DNA of 64,000 nucleotides from Charina bottae (GCA_023362775.1 JALMGJ010000002.1:36729914-36793913), one strand, 5' to 3'. Counted from the first letter of the stretch, positions 9,959 through 21,062 are shown. Program-made: numbers and translations. Notes: a model not told the origin generated them from the sequence alone.

Positions 9959-10648
9959 TTTTGTTATTTATTTATTTTCCAAATTAATCACCGCCCATCT
10001 CCCCCCAACGGGGGACTCTGGGCGGTTTACAAAAACACTCAACAATTAAAACCTATAAAAATAAATACAATCAACCTGTCTAATAAGATAAATAGATAAA
10101 AAAAATCCAGTGATGGTAAAATCTCATTGAAAAGGGAGGACACTATGGGGCCAGCCATCCCCAGGAGGAACTATTACCTCCCTCGTCCCAGGCAAGGCGG
10201 CAGAATCAGGTCTTTAGAGACTTCTGGAAGGTCGGGAGTGGTCTGTCTCACCTCTGGGGGCAAGATATCCCAAAGTGCGGGCACTATCGCATAGAAGGCA
10301 CACCTCCTGGACCCCGCTAGATGGAATTCTTTTAGTGATGGGATCCGAAGCATGCCCTGTCTGCATGACCGAGTGGGGCAGGTGGATGTTATCGGGATGA
10401 GGCGGTCCCTCAGGTAACCTGGCCCCATGCCATTTAGGGCTTTAAAGGTGATCACCAACACCTTGAATTGGACCCGGAAGCAAACTGGCACCCAATGCAG
10501 CTCGCGCAGCAGCGGTGTTACACGTGCTGATCTTATAGCACCCATAACTGCCCGTACAGCCGCATTCTGGACCAGCTGAAGCTTCTGGATACTTTACAAG
10601 GGTAGCCCTATGTAGAGCGTGTTGCAATAATCTATATGGGAGATGACA
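9958..10648 (-). mobile_element. L2-type LINE, 3' part
   Basis: On the - strand about 120 codons (10174-10545) read as the C-terminal region of an L2/CR1-clade RT polyprotein, with TPLLRELHWVPVCFRVQFKV and KALNGMGPGYL motifs. The 3' tail at 9958-10030 has the CCGCCCAGAGTC-type signature and an AAAT-rich end. A copy of the same family is at 44540-45237. It is 5'-truncated and has disabling changes. Confidence 0.75.
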
Positions 10649-10651
10649 AGG

Positions 10652-10870
10652 GTATAGTATGTGGGAAAGACCTTGGGAGGCTGGGCAAAGAGATGCTGCC
10701 TAGGGAATGGTCAGATAAGAGAGGGCATAGCCTGCAGCTGGATAGTGGGCGGGGCAAGAAGCTCCGGAGGGACCCTCCCTAGTTTCTCGGGCTGTAACGG
10801 AGAGGGCAGGAGAATTGTACTTTCAGACTTGCAAGATTCTGTTAATGTAGCTCTTACTGTAGTTAAATAG
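10652..10870 (+). repeat. LTR-like repeat family, copy 3
   Basis: Starts with ATAGTATGTGGGAAAGACC and shares GGTCAGATAAGAGAGGGC and CTTTCAGACTTGCAAGATTC with the copy at 3126-3910, but with a deletion between these parts. Confidence 0.4.
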
Positions 10871-11404
10871 ATAAAAAAACAACCGGTGAGACTTGCTTCC
10901 TAAATGTTTCTGTCACTTTGGTCTCACACTACCATCTTTCCCTCTTCGCATACATTTCTTTAAGTACCAAACATGGAAACAGTCTTTATTGCACAGTGAG
11001 AAAATAACTTAAAATGAAAAAAAAAAAAGATGCACATGCAGGTCCAGCCAGGCAAGTGAGAGGTGTCTTCAGTGCATTCACAGGTAATCGAAAATGGCTA
11101 ATATTGGAATTGATAGTAGAGAACATACCCACGTCACACCACCTGTAAGTGGAAGAAAGAAAGATAAGTAGGTCGGTAGGTCAATCCACCCAATATCTAT
11201 TTATCCCATATAGTGCAGATCTCCCATGACCCAAAAAAGTCTGGGGAGGTTTGCCCAGATGATCAGCTAGTAGCTGAATGGTTGGGGATAGATCACCTGA
11301 TGAAACATGAGATAACATCCTTGAGCATTTTTTCCCCCATGTAAACAAGCAATCTTACTGCACCAAATAAATCTAGTGATCCAGTCCTTGGTTGAGCAGG
11401 AACA
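10871..11404. other. Nothing recognised
   Basis: An A-run at about 11018-11029 and otherwise unremarkable A/T-rich DNA. Confidence 0.4.
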
Positions 11405-11555
11405 TTGTGGGGGAGGGGGAGAGAAGGAAGGGAGGGAGGGAGATGGAGATGATGGAGATGGAAGGAAGGGAGGGAGATGGAGATGGAAGGAAAGGAGATG
11501 GGGAAGGAAGGAAGGAAGGAAGGGAGGGAGGGAGGGAGGGAGGGAGGGAAGGAAG
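11405..11555. repeat. GGAA/GGGA purine-rich simple repeat
   Basis: About 150 bp of almost pure G/A with GGAAGGAAGG and GGGAGGGAGG runs. Readings across it in both directions are low-complexity artefacts. Confidence 0.9.
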
Positions 11556-11801
11556 GAGCCTGCCATTGATTCTGATCCAAAATGTATGTCTGTGTGTGCA
11601 AATGCAACTCCATGTTTATGCAAAGATGATGATGAAGATGATGGTGATATGAATGATACCTCATTCTCCCATCAACAAGGATCAGAAGACTTGGAAGAAA
11701 GGCCACCACCTCCCAAAAAACCACTGTGATGTCTCAAATCACAAGATATTTCCCTAGGGTGAGTTAGGAAGAGGTCCTGACCTGGGGCAGAAGGTGTGAG
11801 G

Positions 11802-11914
11802 CAATGTTTTTCAACCTTGGCCACTTTAAGAGGTGTGGGTTTCAACTCCCAGAATTCCCCAGCCAGCAAGCTGCTAAGGTTAAAGGTTAAAGCTGCCAAG
11901 GTCGAGAAACACTG
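11802..11914. mobile_element. Palindromic hAT-type MITE (CAGTGTTTCTC family), diverged
   Basis: Left half matches the family through AACTCCCAGAATTCCCCAG. The right half is reduced to GCTGCCAAGGTCGAGAAACACTG. Flanks do not match clearly. Confidence 0.6.
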
Positions 11915-12549
11915 AACTAGGGGATTAAGGCCAGGCAAAAGTTAAGTATGGTTTTGTTTACTTATCAATACATTCATTACACAGGACATATTACTGCGAT
12001 TGTAACATCCTGCACTGAGCAAAGGGTTGGCCCACCAGTCTCCGAGACTCCTTCTAACTCTATGACTTCATGATGACTTTTTAGGGTGACTACCCACTCA
12101 AGCCATATTAAACACAATAATTTGATGACTTTGAAAGGCTCTTGGGAGCGGTGGCAGTTCGGGATTTCTGGGGCCATAGTCAGACTTGGCACCCCAATTG
12201 CACCCCTCTGTTGTAGGAGCTGATGGATAGAGAGCGACCCACTGCCAGTAATTTGTCTGAAGTACTTTGACCGGTTGGTTGGTTGATTAACCATAAAATC
12301 ACAAGCTGTTATTCCAACACTAGAAAGATAATACAAGCCAAGCCAGTAACGTACAACAACATCAACCTTCCTATGAAATCTGGCCATCCAAAGGCCTGAT
12401 GAGCGAGGATGATTTTCACCCTCATTCTGAATTTTAACAGGCAGAGAGGCAGCCACAAACACAGGAAGTTTTCTGACACCCCACCCCCACCCCAAGGACT
12501 TGTAAATTTTGTCACTGCCTCGGGTGTCCGCAGGGTGTGGTCCAATAAT
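11915..12549. other. Nothing recognised
   Basis: No family-level motif seen in the - strand readings here. Confidence 0.4.
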
Positions 12550-12644
12550 GTCAAGATGACATCTGCAACAGGGTAATCAAAGCTTCGTCCATTTTTATGG
12601 GCGCCGTAGATCTTCAATCCCATCGTCACAGCTGCCATCTTGAC
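12550..12644. repeat. Short CAAGATG...CATCTTGAC repeat, longest copy
   Basis: Starts GTCAAGATGAC and ends GCTGCCATCTTGAC; same layout as the copies near 1164 and 9200. Confidence 0.4.
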
Positions 12645-13050
12645 TTTTTTGGAGCACACCCTGCGGACACCTCTGGTCATTGCAGTTCTACCCCTTTCTT
12701 CCAGGAGCTTGGAAGAATCAGGACCCGGTTGCCTGTTTCTCCTTCTTTACATCTTTCCTAACCTTTCCCCCTTCTTGATGAGTTCTCCTTTCAGCCAGCT
12801 ATGAATGCAGTTTCTTGTTTTCCCACCAGAAAAACATTTGCCGGTGCAGTTCTCCACATTAAGAGGAAATGATGGAAACCTCAGACAGAGTGATTCACCA
12901 TCACATGCGACTGATTCTGTAAGACATCCTGCTAGAAATTCTGAAATCCCCCTACTCTGACTCGGAATTTTCAGACTTTAGCAACCCCCTGCTTGTTTGA
13001 ACGCTGTTACCTTCCAAACACAAATTACCATGACCCAATCACAAATTACA
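12645..13050. other. Nothing recognised
   Basis: No clear exon or repeat. Confidence 0.35.
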
Positions 13051-13164
13051 AGGAAGCGTCTTCGGACAACGCTGGCTCTTCGGCTAACAAACGGAGATGA
13101 GCACCGGCCCCTAGAGTCGGACACGACTGCACAAATGTGCAGGGGGAACCTTTACCTTTACCTG
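13051..13164 (+). mobile_element. Sauria-type SINE, 3' fragment
   Basis: Matches the last third of the SINE at 4719-5058, from AAGCGTCTTCGGACAACGC to CTTTACCTTTACCT. 5'-truncated. Confidence 0.8.
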
Positions 13165-13414
13165 TTTCAAACGGAGGTGAATTTTTGTCTAGGAACATCT
13201 CAATGCACAACACAAAGGGTGAACTTTACTTTACCTTACCAATTGACTGTCAAAGACCAACACGTAAGGAAAGAAATGGTGGGGAAAAGAAATAAATAAG
13301 TAAATTTTGTAAAATGCACACTGTAGTAATGCACCATAAAAGAAGCAATATCATGAAGGAGGGTTGCAGAAAATGTTCTAGTTCAGTTGAAATTCCCTAT
13401 ACAATCCTCTAAAG

Positions 13415-13547
13415 CAGTGTTTCTCAACCTTGGCAGCTTGAAGATGTGTAGCTTCAACTCCCAGAATTCCCTAGCCAGCATGCTGGCTGGGGAATTCTGG
13501 GAGTTGAAGTCCACACAACTTCAAGCCACCAAGGTTGAGAAACACTG
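13415..13547. mobile_element. Palindromic hAT-type MITE with perfect 8-bp TSD
   Basis: CAGTGTTTCTCAACC and GGTTGAGAAACACTG ends; the two halves meet at CAGCATGCTG. Flanks are CTCTAAAG on both sides (13407-13414 and 13548-13555). This is the best-preserved copy of the family here. Confidence 0.85.
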
Positions 13548-13555
13548 CTCTAAAG

Positions 13556-14140
13556 TAAAAGCTTGTGTACATTTTCTCCAACCTTCCTTTGTGATACTGC
13601 TTCTTTTATGGGGGATTACACTGTGTTTTCATTTGTTTTATTTATTCTTATTACCATTGCTTTCCCTTTTGGGGTGTGTGTGTCTCATTATAAATCAATA
13701 AAGTGAGGTCCCTGCATTCTCCTCTTAAGGCACGTGGAAGAGGCAGGCCAGAGGTGGTCTGGTTTGAGCATCTGACTTTTCCTATGGGAGGGTTGTGCTG
13801 GTCTGAAACTCATGCTCTGTAGATGTGTTCCCATGATCCCTCGGGCCTGGGGTGCGGGACGGGGAGCTCACTGGTTCAGCTCTCACCCTAGTGCTGCAAA
13901 AGTTCTGCAGGACTTCCTCTGGAGATGCAGGGCAGTGTCTGATCCATAAAAGGCCTGGCTGGTCCTGCCTCCTTCCTGCAGCCGAAATGCCACAGGGTCT
14001 TGCCAACCACATCCCCCATCCTCCCCGACTTCTCTGAGGGTGGCTTTGCAATCCCCCTGCCCTGTGATCAGTTGGTTTTATTCTAACTTTGTTAACCCCC
14101 TCACTGTGAAAAGTGAATGCAACAAAGGAAGGCCATTGAT
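13556..14140. other. No gene recognised
   Basis: Overlapping short readings at about 13780-14050 on both strands show no domain I recognise. Confidence 0.3.
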
Positions 14141-14289
14141 GGAGTCCTTGGTGCTCTCTGAGCCTTGTTGTTTTCTTGCAGACGTTTCATTTCCAGGCTA
14201 GGCAACATCTTCGCACTGAAGATGTTGCCTAGCCTGGCAATGAAATGTCTGCAAGAAAACAACAAGGCTCAGAGAGCACCAAGGACTCC
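14141..14289. repeat. Large palindrome with 72-bp arms, hammerhead-like core
   Basis: Arms 14141-14212 and 14218-14289 are inverted copies with 70 of 72 positions matching, separated by 5 bases. Each arm carries the TTGCAGACGTTTCAT-type repeat, related to the single copy at 16327-16391. The + strand reads CUGAAGA (14216-14222), stem UUGCC...GGCAA and GAAA (14242-14245), then a GUC at 14247-14249, a hammerhead-like order with one extra base before stem II. Confidence 0.7.
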
Positions 14290-14678
14290 ACAGTTCAACC
14301 CTGAGCTACAAATATTCTCTTCGATTGGTACCATTGATGGAGTTGGGTACCAGAAGGCCGCCATGTTTTGCTCCCTCCCTTTGACCAATTGGAGAAAGCA
14401 GTGGCCACTCCAGGAAAGGACAGAGTACAGCCTCAGGAGGGTCACCCAATGGCACACAATGTAGCTGAAGGGGAAAAGGGGATCCTCAAAGAATTCCAGG
14501 GAACTTAGTTCAAGTCTGCCTCCCGGTTTGATCCTTTTTGATGTGCTTTTCCCCCGGTTAATGGATCTTTTTCAGGTAGTTTTCTCTACAATATGATTTC
14601 AATGCACCCATTTCTCTAAGGCTCATATTTGTCTCCCTATAAATTTGATTTAAGGAAAGTGAGGATCTTCGCCTAGAA

Positions 14679-14884
14679 CAGAGGTTCTCCCAATTCTTCA
14701 GCTCATTGACTCCTTCATGAAGTTTCAGATTGTTCATCAACCCCCCCCCAACGTTTATTATATGAAAATAATTTTATGAATACCACTTTAAATAATAGTA
14801 CGATGAATAACAACAACAACAATTGACCCCTTGGATGGTCCCATTGACCTTTGGGGGTCAAATTGACCACTTTGGGGAACCCTG
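14679..14884. mobile_element. Non-autonomous hAT-type element with perfect 8-bp TSD
   Basis: Starts CAGAGGTTCTCCC and ends GGGGAACCCTG. Both flanks are GCCTAGAA (14671-14678 and 14885-14892). The interior is A/T-rich with a C-run and an AAC repeat. Confidence 0.75.
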
Positions 14885-14892
14885 GCCTAGAA

Positions 14893-15988
14893 CTAGGTTT
14901 GGCTTAGTGACTCAGCATCCATGGATACCTCAGGGTTCTTGGAACCTTAATATTACAAAAAATGTAAACTTTTCATTAACACCCCCCCCCCCCCCAAATA
15001 TCATGAAACTGCCAAATCTCATGGACCTCTGGGGTTTTCATATCAGATCTTATGAGATTTCAGGCACAGGTGATATTGGCCTATGGACTATGGATTGCAT
15101 GAGATCTTGGGAGTGAGATTACTGGAATGTCACAACATTTAGCATCATACACGATTTTGGCCAATTATATTTTAAACAATTTTTGGTGCCCAGGCTCTGT
15201 TACAGAATTGGGCAAGCCTGTCTTAAAAACATTTCTGGTCCCTGGCCTACAACTATATGGTCTAACCCGATGCCCTGGTTCCAACTCAGCATTCGTCCAT
15301 GTTATCTTGAGATGATGGGAACTGTAGTTCAATACACCCAATGTTTAGATCTGGGAAATGCTAATTACTGAAGTCTGCGTTAAAATGCAAACAGAACCAT
15401 TTTTTCTTCCATTCCTATTTAAGAATCTATAGCAGAATTGCTAGAAGAACACAAGCATTTTTTCTTGCTTCCCCCCACCTCCACTTACTCCATTTTTCCA
15501 AGCGGATATGGAAGGTCCCCGATCGTGAAGATGGAGTGGTAGGCCTTGCACCTGGAAAAAATGAGGGAGGAGATTGGAAAATTTTTGAGAAAAATAACCT
15601 ACCGGAATCTTGCACCTTTTGATATACTGAATCCAAGGCTGTCCTCAGGGTACGTTAAAAAAACCCCTCAAGATGGCAGCCACAAAGGTTCACGAAGCTC
15701 CACCTATTTTTTATGTGCATCAATTCACATAAAAAAATGGCAGAACTTTGATTGCACTGTTGTGGACACCGTCTTTTTACCATAACCTGCAAATGCCCCT
15801 GAATGAATCCATTATGTCTATTTATGTGATGACCCTGATTTCAATGCCCCAATAATCGCTTCTCCATGCAGTTCTTTTGAATTACGGAATCATGGGAGTT
15901 GGATGGATGTGGCCCATGGTGTGCCCACACCCTCTCGGCAGATACAACCCCAGCACCTGCACTTTAAACAGCACCTGCACAAACTTAC
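14893..15988. other. Presumed intron of the - strand Ig gene; little recognised
   Basis: Contains a C-run near 14983 and a CAAGATGGCAGCC segment at 15671 that may belong to the short palindromic repeat family. No exon with acceptable splice sites was identified, so the transmembrane part of the Ig gene is not accounted for. Confidence 0.35.
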
Positions 15989-16285
15989 TTAATACAGAGA
16001 TCCGCATTGATACCACACAACTTCCAGGCTTATCCAGAAGCTTGTAAATCCCACTGGCTTTGATGCTGACGTTCTTTAGTACAAATCTGTTTCCTTTTAT
16101 GGAAACGTCCTCTTTGAAATGAGTAAGGAGAGTTCGGCAAAGTCCATGAGAAAAGTGGCAAGCGTTCTCCCACCGAGAACTCGAGTTGCTCCAAAGGCAA
16201 AGATCCCTGATCGGTTGATTCAGGGGCACGTCCACTGATTCTCCTTCCCACACAGATATGGGGATTTGAAGGCAGTCAGCATCAT
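15989..16285 (-). CDS. Ig-like domain exon, second exon of a - strand receptor gene
   Basis: On the - strand an acceptor TTCTCTTAACAG precedes 16285 and a donor A|GTAAGT follows 15989. The 297-bp exon is phase 1 at both ends. Translation starts DADCLQIPISVWEGESVDVP and includes a LCLW stretch, several N-linked sequons (for example NSS, NVS) and the strand E-F region NRFVLKNVSIKASGIYKL. The layout is that of an Ig V-like domain, but the F-strand Y-x-C is replaced by YKL; several extra cysteines (NACHF, GLCRT, GSCVV) may form other bonds. The upstream exon at 17020-17142 ends in phase 1, and joining the two restores an uninterrupted frame. It resembles the + strand Ig exon at 707-1096 in lacking the usual cysteine pair. 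Family unknown; a lymphocyte surface receptor is a reasonable guess. Confidence 0.6.
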
Positions 16286-16326
16286 CTGTTAAGAGAAGGA
16301 CAAATGCTTACTGAGCTTGGTTGGTT

Positions 16327-16391
16327 GCTTGCAGACGTTTCATTACCCGACTAGGTAACATCATCAGCGCTCATGAGTGTGGGGTGCAAGC
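16327..16391 (-). ncRNA. Hammerhead-ribozyme-like fold with GUC site
   Basis: On the - strand GCUUGCA (16391-16385) and UGCAAGC (16333-16327) pair perfectly as an outer stem I. Between them are CUGAUGA, stem II UUACC...GGUAA, GAAA and ACGUC, where GUC would be the cleavage triplet. One extra U lies between the core and stem II, as in the Penelope copies. It lies in the intron between the two Ig-gene exons, on the same strand as that gene. Confidence 0.5.
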
Positions 16392-17019
16392 ACTGGAATA
16401 AATGCTTAGTTTCCTACCATCTCAGGCATGCAAAACTGTTTAGGCCAGAAGTATACAGCATTTGGCCAGGAAACCACAATGCCTATATTTATTTGTCAAA
16501 AACCAATGAATTAATATGAAGAAAAATAACCCAGCTTCAAAAGAAGGGATGGGTCAGTAGGTTTCTTTATAAGGGAAGGCATGTAACAAAAGTAACAGTC
16601 GCTAAACGAATGGTTGTAAGTTCAGGACTACCTGTATTTCTGTAATTTATTTTGTTTGCATTGCCCCACTGACTTTAAGCTTACCCATGTTCCAAAAATG
16701 TATAAAAAAGCTTGTATCATAATGCTGTAAGCAAGAGGGGGTTCAAGGTAAACAGAATGATGCCTGTACTACAGTTCTTCCAATTCCAGAATTTTTAAAA
16801 AAGCATAATTGCCTTTTGCCCTCCTGCTAATTTCCTTAATAGCACTCTTTTGTAAAATACATGCCATTTAAGGAGAAGCCGCTAGATTCAATTCCTGGCA
16901 ATTCCTGGCATCTCAGCTAGAAAGATCCTTAGAAAAACCCACTTTATGTTTGGGGAAAAATAACAACAACATCAATACAATCTGTACATTAGTGACAGAA
17001 ACTGGAAGTAAATACTCAC
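16392..17019. other. Intron of the - strand Ig gene
   Basis: No repeat delimited. Short A/T-rich readings only. Confidence 0.4.
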
Positions 17020-17142
17020 TTGGTTCGTTGTCACAGGCGACAGAAAAGGATACAGAAATAGCAACGATCCAGATGAGATAAAAACCATATCCATTTCCTT
17101 TCCTGAATAGCGCTGTCGGTAATGCAGAATTCACCGGAGTAT
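17020..17142 (-). CDS. Signal or membrane-anchor exon of the - strand Ig gene
   Basis: A - strand acceptor CTGTTGCAG precedes 17142 and a GTGAGT donor follows 17020. Phase is 1 at both ends. The peptide has a basic FRKGNGYG segment, then a hydrophobic run FYLIWIVAISVSFSVA, then CDNEP. This fits a signal peptide cleaved near SVA, or a type II anchor. The last base joins the first two of the exon at 16285 to make an Asn codon, giving CDNEPN-DADCL without a stop. The start codon is probably in an earlier exon, because no ATG opens this one. Confidence 0.55.
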
Positions 17143-17790
17143 CTGCAACAGTTTGGTCTACAAAGTCAGTTTCTCAAAACTTGAATGATAACTATTTTTA
17201 AGGCATCAGGGCAGATATGCTGTTTTTGGCCCAAGCTTCGCCTTAAAACTAGCTACTCTAGAGAAGAGAGAGAGAGGTGTGTAGAATAAATGAATGTGGA
17301 ATCCAGTTGTTGTAATCAAACAGAACTTATAATGCTTAAGCACACCATTTCTTTTAAGCTGGAGAGGAATTATTTAGTTTTTTATTTAATTTATAATGCT
17401 TAAGCACACAGTTTCTTTTAAGTTGGAGAGGAATCATTTGTTAATTATTTAAAAAATCAGAAGTTAAGGAAGTTAGCCAATCTACTGCAAAAACACCTCA
17501 GAGATTTACCAATAAATTCAAAAGTGCTTTCTGCCCATCCTGGTATATAGTGAGAAGCCGAGCTTCATTGAGAAAGAGATCAAGAGATTGCTTCGGATTG
17601 CCTATTTAATAAAAATGTTATTAAAGAAAACCTAGAGATCTTGCTTTATTACAGAGAAAAGAACACAATCTTCTCTATTATTTTCATTTTAATGAATGAA
17701 ACTTGCTGTAAATTCAAAACTTTTGTGGACACAAGGAAAACAAAATTATACTCTTATGATACTTAATAAGCAAAATTCAAATTACTAGTA
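17143..17790. other. A/T-rich, nothing recognised
   Basis: Contains a locally duplicated segment (TTTATAATGCTTAAGCACA at about 17325 and 17390), otherwise no feature. Confidence 0.4.
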
Positions 17791-17938
17791 TGGGGTAGTT
17801 TCTTTTTCTATCTTTTTCTTCTCTTTCTTTTCTGCACTTTTTAAAATTTTTATTTTTAAAAAAATATTTCTGTATTATGTAATTGTATTAGTTTTATTTA
17901 TATAATATAATCTTCAATAAAATTATTGGAAAAAAACA
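17791..17938 (+). mobile_element. L1-type LINE 3' tail
   Basis: T/C-rich block followed by an A/T-rich run ending CAATAAAATTATTGGAAAAA, the layout seen at the end of the L1 at 1-440. No coding part remains. Confidence 0.45.
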
Positions 17939-19201
17939 CAAATTACTAGTATGGGAAATGTGGTATAGTGGTTAAAATACTAGGTTGGGAAATGGGGAAA
18001 TGCAAATTATGTAAAATAAACAATTCTCTGGATTCATATCTTCATCACTTTTAATGACCTTTTCTTTCCAGGGATGAATGTAAATCTTTCCCATTGATAT
18101 CAATGAAAGAAATCCTCCAGTCTCCTTTCTACTTGAAACAATGAGAGAGATGATAATTCTAAAATAGATGCCAGAAAATGTGCTTTGGAGCCTGTTTGAA
18201 ATGCAAGATTTGTTCAAAAAGCAAGATTTGATTCACAATTGTGAGCTGCCCCATGGCTTGTTTAACTCAGATTTGGTCAAATAAAATAAAATTGGGTGAG
18301 TTTGCATAAAATGCTGAGTCATAACCCACAATTTTCAAACCACGCTGGCTGGTTTCACAGATTTTGCTAACCAAAGACATACAAAGTATATGTTGTTTAG
18401 CACGCAACAATTACTATGTTGATAGAGATCTAAACTGGTGTTATAGGAAATTTAACTCTGAAATAGCCAAGTCTGGAGTGTTAGAAATCAACTGGACAGA
18501 AAAAAAAATATGGCACCAAAACTGAACTATGAATTCAACTATCAGTTCCTTTCTAGAAAGCAAAAATGTTTTGGTTTCATTAGGGATATTAAACAGGGCA
18601 TTCAAAAGCTATAGGGAGGAACTGGATAAATGGAAGAAGGAACTCAGTGGGATGTCTACTTGCCTACATTTTCTTCCTCTTCATCAACAAATTATGCAGA
18701 AAATCTTACATCATGAAGCTTTGTTTGGTGCAATTCAGTAAATATGTTGAACAAATCCTTGTTTCCTCCTTTCCCGAATCAGAAAACCAAAAGAATGAGC
18801 TATAAATGTAAATATTCATACCATTCCTCACCTCTTTGAAATTTGTCCATGAGTCTGTGTAATCTCCTACACCAACTTCCAACTGATTGTAGATGTGTCT
18901 ACAGTAGAAATAAGTCCAGACTGCCAACCAAATGCAGAGAACCTGACTTTAATAGCAGCACAAAAATAGCCCATGATTACATCACCGGGGAAAAAAAATA
19001 ACCGCGTTGCTCAACAAATGAAAAGAACCCGAAACCCTGTCGGGGACGTGGCGTGACACAGTACTTAATGTTTGATTCCTCTCTTAAGATCTTTCCTACA
19101 CAACCAACTATGTAGCAATGTGTGTGCTTTTACAGGCACAGGAAATCCTCATAACCAGCCATGCCACAGAGTTAAATCTGTTGAGGTTGGAATAACACAG
19201 C
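17939..19201. other. Nothing recognised
   Basis: Short readings on both strands (for example 18529-18741 + and 18706-18927 -) carry no domain I can name. Part of 18240-18430 resembles the old repeat at 5070-5580. Confidence 0.35.
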
Positions 19202-21062
19202 CAGTTTGATCTAGTGGTTAAGGCAATGGGCTAGAAACCAGGAAACTCAGAGTTCTAGTCACGCCTTAGGCATGAAAGCCGGCTGGGTGACCTTGGGTCA
19301 GTCACTCTCTCTCAGCCTTAGGAAGGAGCCAATGGCAAACCAGGAGACTGAGAGTTCTAGTCCCGCCTTAGGCATGAAAGCTGGCTGAGTGACCTTGGGC
19401 CAGTCCCCGTCTCTCAGCCCTAGGAAGGAGCCAATGGCAAACCAGGAGACTGAAAGTTCTAGTCCCGCCTTAGGCATGAAAGCTGGCTGAGTGACCTTGG
19501 GCCAGTCCCTGTCTCTCAGCCCTAGGAAGGAGCCAATGGCAAACCAGGAGACTGAGAGTTCTAGTCCCGCCTTAGGCATGAAAGCTGGCTGAGTGACCTT
19601 GGGCCAGTCCCTGTCTCTCAGCCCTAGGAAGGAGCCAATGGCAAACCAGGAGACTGAGAGTTCTAGTCCCACCTTAGGCATGAAAGCTGTCTGGGTGACC
19701 TTGGGCCAGTCCTTGTCTCTCAGCCCTAGGAAGGAGCCAATGGCAAACCTGTGGGATAATGCTGGCTTATAGGGTTAAGGCGCAGAGTAAACAGAGTGCA
19801 GCTTTTATGGCTAAAATGTTTACTTGTAATAAAGGCAATAAACGTATATACAGTTACATTATTGCAAAAAGGAAAAACAAACTTACAAGCAGAGTTTCGT
19901 GTATTGTTTCCATTGACAGACATGAAGGGGCTCATGCCATGGCCTACACACACAGCCACGCATAGCTACGCACTTCCCAGTCTTCAGAGGTAGAACACAC
20001 ACACGAACATGGCTAAAAGACCGGACAGAAGTCAAGAAGCATAGACCCATAGTTCACAGCTGAGATATACACTTGTTTCAGCTTTCTGATTGGAGGAATC
20101 TTAGAGTCATGGGTCACAAAGCTTTTCAGATTAACAAAGCCTAAAGCGTTCCGGAGTGCACATAGTATAAACCGCCATGAGATGGCGGTGTTGCATCTTA
20201 CGCAAGCATATTGTCTCCCCCCGAGAATTGTTACGGCTCTTGTTCCCATGAGATAGTTATTTCGGACTGAGACATAACATCACATGATGGCAGCCACCTG
20301 CATCTTATCAGTGACTTTATTTTGGGAAACAGAAAGTAAACAGAAAGTAAAGAAAGCAATTTGCATTTCACAGGAAAACCCTGACAAAACCAGGAGACTG
20401 AGAGTTCTAGTCCCGCCTTAGGCATGAAAGCCGGCTGGGTGACCTTGGGCCAGTCCCTGTCTCTCAGCCCTAGGAAGGAGCCAATGGCAAACCAGGAGAC
20501 TGAGAGTTCTAGTCCCGCCTTAGGCATGAAAGCTGGCTGGGTGACCTTGGGCCAGTCCCCCTGTCTCAGCCCTAGGAAGGAGCCAATGGCAAACCAGGAG
20601 GCTGTGAGTTCTAGTCCCACCCTAGGCACGAAAGCTGGCTGGGTGACCTTGGGCCAGTCTCTCTCTCTCAGCCCTAGGAAGGAGCCAATGGCAAACCAGG
20701 AGGCTGCGAGTTCTAGTTCCGCCTTAGGCATGAAAGCCGGCTGGATGACCTTGAGCCAGTCCCTCTCTCTCGGCTCTAGGAAGGAGCCAATGGCAAACCA
20801 GGAGACAGAGAGTTCTAGTCCCGCCTTAGGCATGAAAGCCAGCTGGGTGACCTTGGGCCAGTCCCTGTCTCTCAGCCCTAGGAAGGAGCCAATGGCAAAC
20901 CAGGAGACAGAGAGTTCTAGTCCCGCCTTAGGCATGAAAGCCAGCTGGGTGACCTTGGGCCAGTCCCTCTCTCTCGGCCCAACTCACCTCACAGGGTTGT
21001 TGTGGGGAAAATAGGAGGAGGAAGGAGTATTAGGTATGTTCGCCGCCTTCAGTTATTTATAA
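19202..21062 (+). mobile_element. CORE-SINE-like element with tandemly amplified core
   Basis: The left end GATCTAGTGGTTAAGG looks like a tRNA-type head. The core contains GTGACCTTGGGCCAGTC, very like the MIR core. The right end continues from about 20981 into CAACTCACCTCACAGGG and a downstream body. Between them a unit of about 103 bp (CTCAGCCCTAGGAAGGAGCC through GGCATGAAAGCTGGCTG) is repeated about ten times. A solo LTR splits the array at 19750-20386. The long readings on both strands are the repeat translated. Confidence 0.75.
19750..20386 (-). mobile_element. Solo LTR inside the SINE array, 5-bp TSD
   Basis: 637 bp beginning TGTGGGATAATG and ending CCCTGACA on the + strand, with identical AAACC flanks (19745-19749 and 20387-20391). 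TG...CA ends and a 5-bp duplication indicate a retroviral or LTR-element solo LTR. Orientation is tentative, - strand, from a T-rich region near that end. No internal genes remain. Confidence 0.75.

Noticed and set aside
11376..11729. Charged low-complexity readings
   Set aside because: They translate a GGAA/GGGA simple repeat.
20231..20935. 234-codon - strand and 196-codon + strand readings with a periodic sequence
   Set aside because: Both are translations of the tandem SINE core; part of the first also lies in the solo LTR.
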